NCBI GenBank assembly: GCA_009916335.1
Contig: SAAR01000151.1
Location: forward strand, 1-8,344
DNA length: 8,344 nt
Reading direction: 5' to 3'
Source: Erysipelotrichia bacterium
GTDB taxonomy: Bacteria > Bacillota_I > Bacilli_A > Erysipelotrichales > Erysipelotrichaceae
Shown: positions 6,758 through 8,344 of the stretch, piece after piece
Position numbering within the stretch: position 1 is the first letter of the stretch
How the letters are laid out: each line of letters begins with the position of its first letter
Notes under the pieces: generated by a model
The model's input: only the letters and a program-made list of their open reading frames with translations
Told to the model about the DNA's origin: nothing
Databases searched by the model: none
Program-made: the position numbers and the translations under genes

Positions 6758-7919
6758 AAATATTTCTTTAATGTTAGTTCGTGGTCAGACAACTCATTTT
6801 GGAAATATAATTTTTGATTATGCTAATAAACTGTTGATTGCCAATTTAGCTACGAAATCATCATTTTTTATGATGCTTTATCAGTCAAGTGAATCTATTA
6901 TTCAGCTGTGTCTTAATCTTTTTGCTGGTCACCTTGCAGATTTTAATGATAGAAAAAAAATACTTATCATAACTGATTTAATTTCCGGTATAGTTACCTT
7001 TCTGCTATTCTTATTTTATAATCCAAACCATATTTGGGCTTTTATTATTGTAAATATTATTCTTGCTGTCTTATTTAGTTTTAATCGACCTACTTATAAA
7101 GCAATTGTAAAAGATTTGTTAACCAAAGAAGGAATCTATCGCTATAATTCATTGTCAAAAATCTTAGCAGAAGTTGTAGCGGTTTCAGCACCACTAATTT
7201 CCGTATTTGTGATTCAGCAATTTGGATTTAGATATGGTATGCTAATAAATTCAATATCGTTTTTTATTTCCGCACTTTGTGAATATCGTTTTCATATTAT
7301 ATCTCATAGTGAATCTAATAAGACGGATTTATTTAAGGGAGTTATTGAGGGTTTTAAATATGTGATTTCTGATAAATCGCTATTAATAATCGTAATAGCC
7401 AGTGCCTTTCTTAATTACTTAGATGCTATTTATGCTTTCTATTTACCATTTACTTCTACATTTTCTGGGTTTAAAAATATTTATGCCTATATCTTAGTTG
7501 CTCAGTCTATTGGTAGTATGCTTGGTGCCTTCTTAATAGGAATGACAAAAAAACAATTGCTACCAGTAAAATTCTTTCATTTATTATTCCCAGCATCACT
7601 AGCTTTGCTTCTATTAGGATTCTTTCATACCTCTCAGATAACTATACTATTTCTTTTTGGTTTGTTTACGTTTAGTGTTACTATATTTAACATTAACTTA
7701 ATGTCTTATCTTCAGGTGTATATTGATTCAGAATTTTTAGGTCGAGTTTTTAGTATAATTTTTACAATTAGTGGTCTATTTGTTCCACTAGGTAGTTTTA
7801 CTGCGGCAGCAATAAATGTAAAAAATTGGTATATTTTTCACTACATTGGTATTGGTCAACTGTTTATCTACGTTATTTGTTTGATAATTTTTAAGATGTT
7901 ACAGAATATTAATGAATAG
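6741..7919 (+). CDS. MFS exporter, EntS/MefA-like (MFS_3 type), 12 TM
   Basis: The 392-aa product is strongly hydrophobic with about 12 membrane segments, roughly 48-65, 75-93, 98-115, 140-160, 165-184, 213-236, 246-267, 276-294, 299-318, 333-352 and 364-386, with another near 18-36. The loop after segment 2 has GHLADFNDRKKIL (63-75), the MFS motif A. FNRPTYKAIVKDL (114-126) and LGRVFSIIFTISG (333-345) are typical of the drug and siderophore exporter branch (EntS, MefA). It sits in the cytoplasmic membrane and probably uses proton antiport. As the last gene of the operon, directly followed by a terminator, it most likely exports the cluster's product and may give self-protection. AAAGGG (6728-6733) lies seven bases before the ATG, inside the preceding gene. 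Export direction and cargo are inferred from family and context. Confidence 0.85.
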   Translation: MGKETKNISLMLVRGQTTHFGNIIFDYANKLLIANLATKSSFFMMLYQSSESIIQLCLNLFAGHLADFNDRKKILIITDLISGIVTFLLFLFYNPNHIWAFIIVNIILAVLFSFNRPTYKAIVKDLLTKEGIYRYNSLSKILAEVVAVSAPLISVFVIQQFGFRYGMLINSISFFISALCEYRFHIISHSESNKTDLFKGVIEGFKYVISDKSLLIIVIASAFLNYLDAIYAFYLPFTSTFSGFKNIYAYILVAQSIGSMLGAFLIGMTKKQLLPVKFFHLLFPASLALLLLGFFHTSQITILFLFGLFTFSVTIFNINLMSYLQVYIDSEFLGRVFSIIFTISGLFVPLGSFTAAAINVKNWYIFHYIGIGQLFIYVICLIIFKMLQNINE

Positions 7920-7925
7920 ACAACA

Positions 7926-7942
7926 TAATCATATTATGATTA
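7926..7942. repeat. Small inverted repeat after the exporter gene
   Basis: TAATCAT (7926-7932) and ATGATTA (7936-7942) are complementary around ATT, six bases after the last stop codon. No T-tract follows and the stem is AT-rich, so it is probably only a weak 3' structure ahead of the main terminator. Confidence 0.35.
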
Positions 7943-8003
7943 CCTGATAAATAATACCTCTATCATAAGTCAACTTAAGACTCCTTATACAATGTTAAAC
8001 TTA

Positions 8004-8043
8004 AAAAATACATGCACTATTATTCTAGTAGCATGTATTTTTA
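8004..8043 (+). terminator. Intrinsic terminator of the six-gene operon
   Basis: AAAAATACATGC (8004-8015) is perfectly complementary to GCATGTATTTTT (8031-8042). The stem extends inward by ACTA/TAGT past a one-base bulge, leaving a TTATTC loop. The T-run at 8038-8042 ends the right arm and the A-run at 8003-8008 serves the opposite strand, so it can act in both directions. It would close the operon on the plus strand and also stop transcripts arriving from the minus-strand xre remnant. Confidence 0.85.
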
Positions 8044-8105
8044 CTTATCTCTTTTGTTATAACAAGTCATGAATTTGTAGGTTTGGAATTTTTAGTTACA
8101 TTTGG

Positions 8106-8312
8106 TTATTGATCAATTATAATTTCCATAATATCTTCAATCCCACAATCAAGTGTTATACAGATTTTTAATAGAACATCGGTTGTGATATTTTCCCCTT
8201 TTCCCAATTTTGCGATCGTGGAAGAACTAATCCCAGTTTCTTGCTTAAGCTTTGTTTTTGTTCAATCTTTATCAATGAGAAGTTTCCATAATTAATTGTA
8301 GCTAAACCTCAT
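8106..8312 (-). pseudogene. Small XRE-family (YozG-like) regulator with two internal stop codons
   Basis: From ATG at 8312 the minus strand reads MRFSYN, stop, LWKLLIDKD, stop, TKTKLKQETGISSSTIAKLG, then KGENITTDVLLKICITLDCG, ending IEDIMEIIIDQ with TAA at 8106-8108. This is the full ~68-aa layout of the small stand-alone HTH regulators usually written MRVSYNKLWKLLIDKDM..., in one frame throughout. TAA at codon 7 (8292-8294) replaces an expected Lys, and TGA at codon 17 (8262-8264) falls where relatives have Met. A good ribosome binding site, AAAGGAG (8322-8328), still precedes the start. Two separate stops make sequencing error unlikely, so it is a decayed gene. It converges with the operon and lies behind its terminator. 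Confidence 0.85.
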
Positions 8313-8344
8313 CTGAGTTTTCTCCTTTGTTCCATGAAATACCG

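Noticed and set aside
8309..8344. Possible C-terminal end of an upstream minus-strand gene overlapping the xre start as ATGA
   Set aside because: Only 11 codons are visible before the TGA and none matches a known family; the overlap alone is too little evidence.

Overview
The window looks like an AT-rich streptococcal chromosome segment. The best evidence is a very short ORF at 568-639 that encodes an SHP-type peptide pheromone ending in DIIIIVGG. It lies divergent from an Rgg-family regulator gene, with a TTTCCC-repeat Rgg-box-like element between them. This arrangement matches the Rgg2/Rgg3-SHP quorum-sensing pairs of Streptococcus. The species cannot be fixed from sequence alone.

Layout: (1) 1-487, minus strand, is the 5' portion of an rgg gene, cut by the window edge and interrupted by an in-frame TAA at codon 22, so probably a pseudogene. 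(2) 488-567 is a compact divergent promoter region with an Rgg-box-like element and a perfect 16-bp inverted repeat covering both -10 elements. (3) 568-639 is the shp gene. (4) 640-925 has no convincing gene; it holds a 16-bp palindrome, a terminator-like hairpin, a small dyad, a tandem TAATATGG repeat and a reasonable promoter. (5) 926-7919 is a six-gene operon in which every junction overlaps by 4-20 nt. (6) 8004-8043 is a strong intrinsic terminator. (7) 8106-8312, minus strand, is a small XRE-family regulator broken by two stop codons.

The six genes are: an XRE helix-turn-helix domain fused to a MurA-like enolpyruvyl-transferase domain (Asp in place of the catalytic Cys); a GSCFA/SGNH-like protein; a shortened alanyl-tRNA-synthetase-like protein without editing or C-Ala domains; two ATP-grasp ligases; and a 12-TM MFS exporter of the EntS/MefA type. 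Together they look like a biosynthetic cluster for a small exported molecule: enolpyruvyl or cofactor chemistry or sensing, aminoacyl activation, two ATP-dependent ligations, possibly acyl transfer, then export. No transposase, conventional NRPS/PKS module, carrier protein or obvious precursor peptide was found in the window. The product and the reaction order are inference. The placement beside an Rgg/SHP pair suggests density-dependent expression, but the rgg nonsense codon, the hairpin after shp and the operon's own promoter and fused repressor-like domain leave the wiring uncertain.
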